Assembly: GCA_029259795.1 (NCBI GenBank)
Contig: JAJDEM010000044.1
Coordinates: 1-41,920, forward strand
Source of the DNA: Planctomycetota bacterium
GTDB lineage: Bacteria > Planctomycetota > PLA2 > JAEUHO01
Direction of reading: 5' to 3'
Length of the DNA stretch: 41,920 nucleotides
Shown here: in pieces, positions 41,461 to 41,920 of the stretch
Layout: every line of letters begins with the position of its first letter
Position numbering within the stretch: the stretch's first letter is position 1
Notes under the pieces: model-generated
The model's database searches: none
What the model saw: only the letters and a program-made list of their open reading frames with translations
What the model was told of the DNA's origin: nothing
Position numbers and translations under genes: made by a program

Positions 41461-41900
41461 AAGGCCGCCAAGGCCTGCTCGGGGCGACCCCAGCCGCGAC
41501 TCGTGATCGTGCCGACGGCCTTGCCGTCGACGAGGACGACGCCGGTCGGGATGCGCTTGATGCCGCGCTTGCGAGCCTCGGGATCCCGACGCATCGCCTG
41601 GCCCTTGGGCAAGCCGTAGTAGGTGACGGTGATCTTGCTTCCGGCGATCGCCTCGTCCACGCGCAGGATGCGGGGTAGCAGGCGCCGGCAGGTCGGGCAC
41701 CACGAGCCAAAGAACACGACGACCTCGATCTCCTTGGCTCCAGCCTTGATGCGCTTGACGTCGGCTGCGCGGGGTCGATACGTCGCACCGGCGCGCTCGT
41801 ACTCCGGGCTGTGCAGGATCACCGCCGCCGCGTCCTTCGCACCGAGGAGGTAGGGCTGCGGCTGCAGCCTCGCCACCAAGCCTTCGACCTTGATGGCCAT
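41451..41900 (-). CDS. Thioredoxin-fold protein with WCPTC motif
   Basis: 149 residues from ATG 41900. The redox site is VVFFGSWCPTC (Cys68, Cys71), preceded by the usual strand and followed by the helix RRLLPRILRVDEAI. RIPTGVVLVDG holds the cis-Pro of thioredoxin folds. The first 45 residues are an N-terminal extension with no hydrophobic signal, so export is doubtful. WCPTC with a Pro-Thr dipeptide differs from thioredoxin (GP) and is seen in TlpA/ResA-like proteins. It probably reduces or exchanges disulfides of an unknown partner. The gene converges on aqpZ and its stop overlaps the tandem repeat. Confidence 0.85.
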   Translation of the reverse strand: MAIKVEGLVARLQPQPYLLGAKDAAAVILHSPEYERAGATYRPRAADVKRIKAGAKEIEVVVFFGSWCPTCRRLLPRILRVDEAIAGSKITVTYYGLPKGQAMRRDPEARKRGIKRIPTGVVLVDGKAVGTITSRGWGRPEQALAALIR

Positions 41901-41920
41901 GCCGCCCCGGTCGAGCCGCA

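Noticed and set aside
1-41920. tRNA or rRNA genes
   Set aside because: None of the intergenic gaps shows a cloverleaf with a GTTCRA-type T-loop or rRNA sequence on reading.

Overview
The window is a densely coded, strongly GC-rich bacterial chromosome segment. It holds 33 genes that I can support, on both strands, with mostly short gaps. I see no rRNA, tRNA, CRISPR array, complete insertion sequence or phage gene. Exported lipoproteins and a probable outer-membrane beta-barrel point to a Gram-negative (diderm) cell. The mix of CHAT proteases, HEAT and WD40 proteins, a Hanks-type kinase, a squalene-cyclase-repeat secreted protein, a SWIM-SNF2 ATPase and large exported multidomain proteins is typical of environmental Planctomycetota or Myxococcota. 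I favour an uncultured Planctomycetota, but this rests on gene content only; no marker gene is present.

Layout. 1-2974 (+): the C-terminal part of a TPR/CHAT protease and an MFS transporter. 2990-6201 (-): a membrane-anchored HEAT protein, an exported beta-propeller gene broken by one in-frame TGA, and a GNAT acetyltransferase. 6228-6400: a MITE-like palindromic element. 6417-8475 (+): a kinase-fold protein and a DUF5996 protein. 8472-11048 (-): a compact unit of ArsR regulator, AHSA1/SRPBCC protein, MmcQ/YjbR-like protein with a histone-H1-like Lys/Ala tail, and a DTW tRNA-modifying enzyme with an extra C-terminal domain. 11180-11755 (+): an FMN reductase. 11787-18207 (-): a pseudokinase-kinase protein, an exported alpha/beta hydrolase and a SWIM-SNF2 ATPase. 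18311-20851 (+): an exported terpenoid-cyclase-toroid protein followed by a RusA-like protein.

20882-27552 (-): two paralogous exported metzincin-type zinc proteases, a lipoprotein and an exported TPR-CHAT protease, all in the same direction. This is the most interesting block, because two unrelated protease families and a lipoprotein may form one envelope module. 27849-33604: the three enzymes of the phosphorylated serine pathway, SerB (+), then SerA and SerC (+, adjacent), with an outer-membrane-barrel gene and a Cys-rich lipoprotein gene inserted on the opposite strand. 33657-38216 (-): a VOC protein, a diverged RlmJ-like protein and a 1,097-residue exported gluzincin-type multidomain protein. 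38349-39734 (-): an exported glucose/sorbosone dehydrogenase. 39883-41392 (+): an SDR oxidoreductase and aquaporin Z. 41451-41900 (-): a thioredoxin-fold protein.

No gene-free stretch exceeds 300 bases. The longest is 27553-27848, between divergent genes. Starts were chosen from Shine-Dalgarno spacing, signal peptides and family length, and several differ from the longest open frame. All functional calls come from reading motifs by eye; no database search was run.
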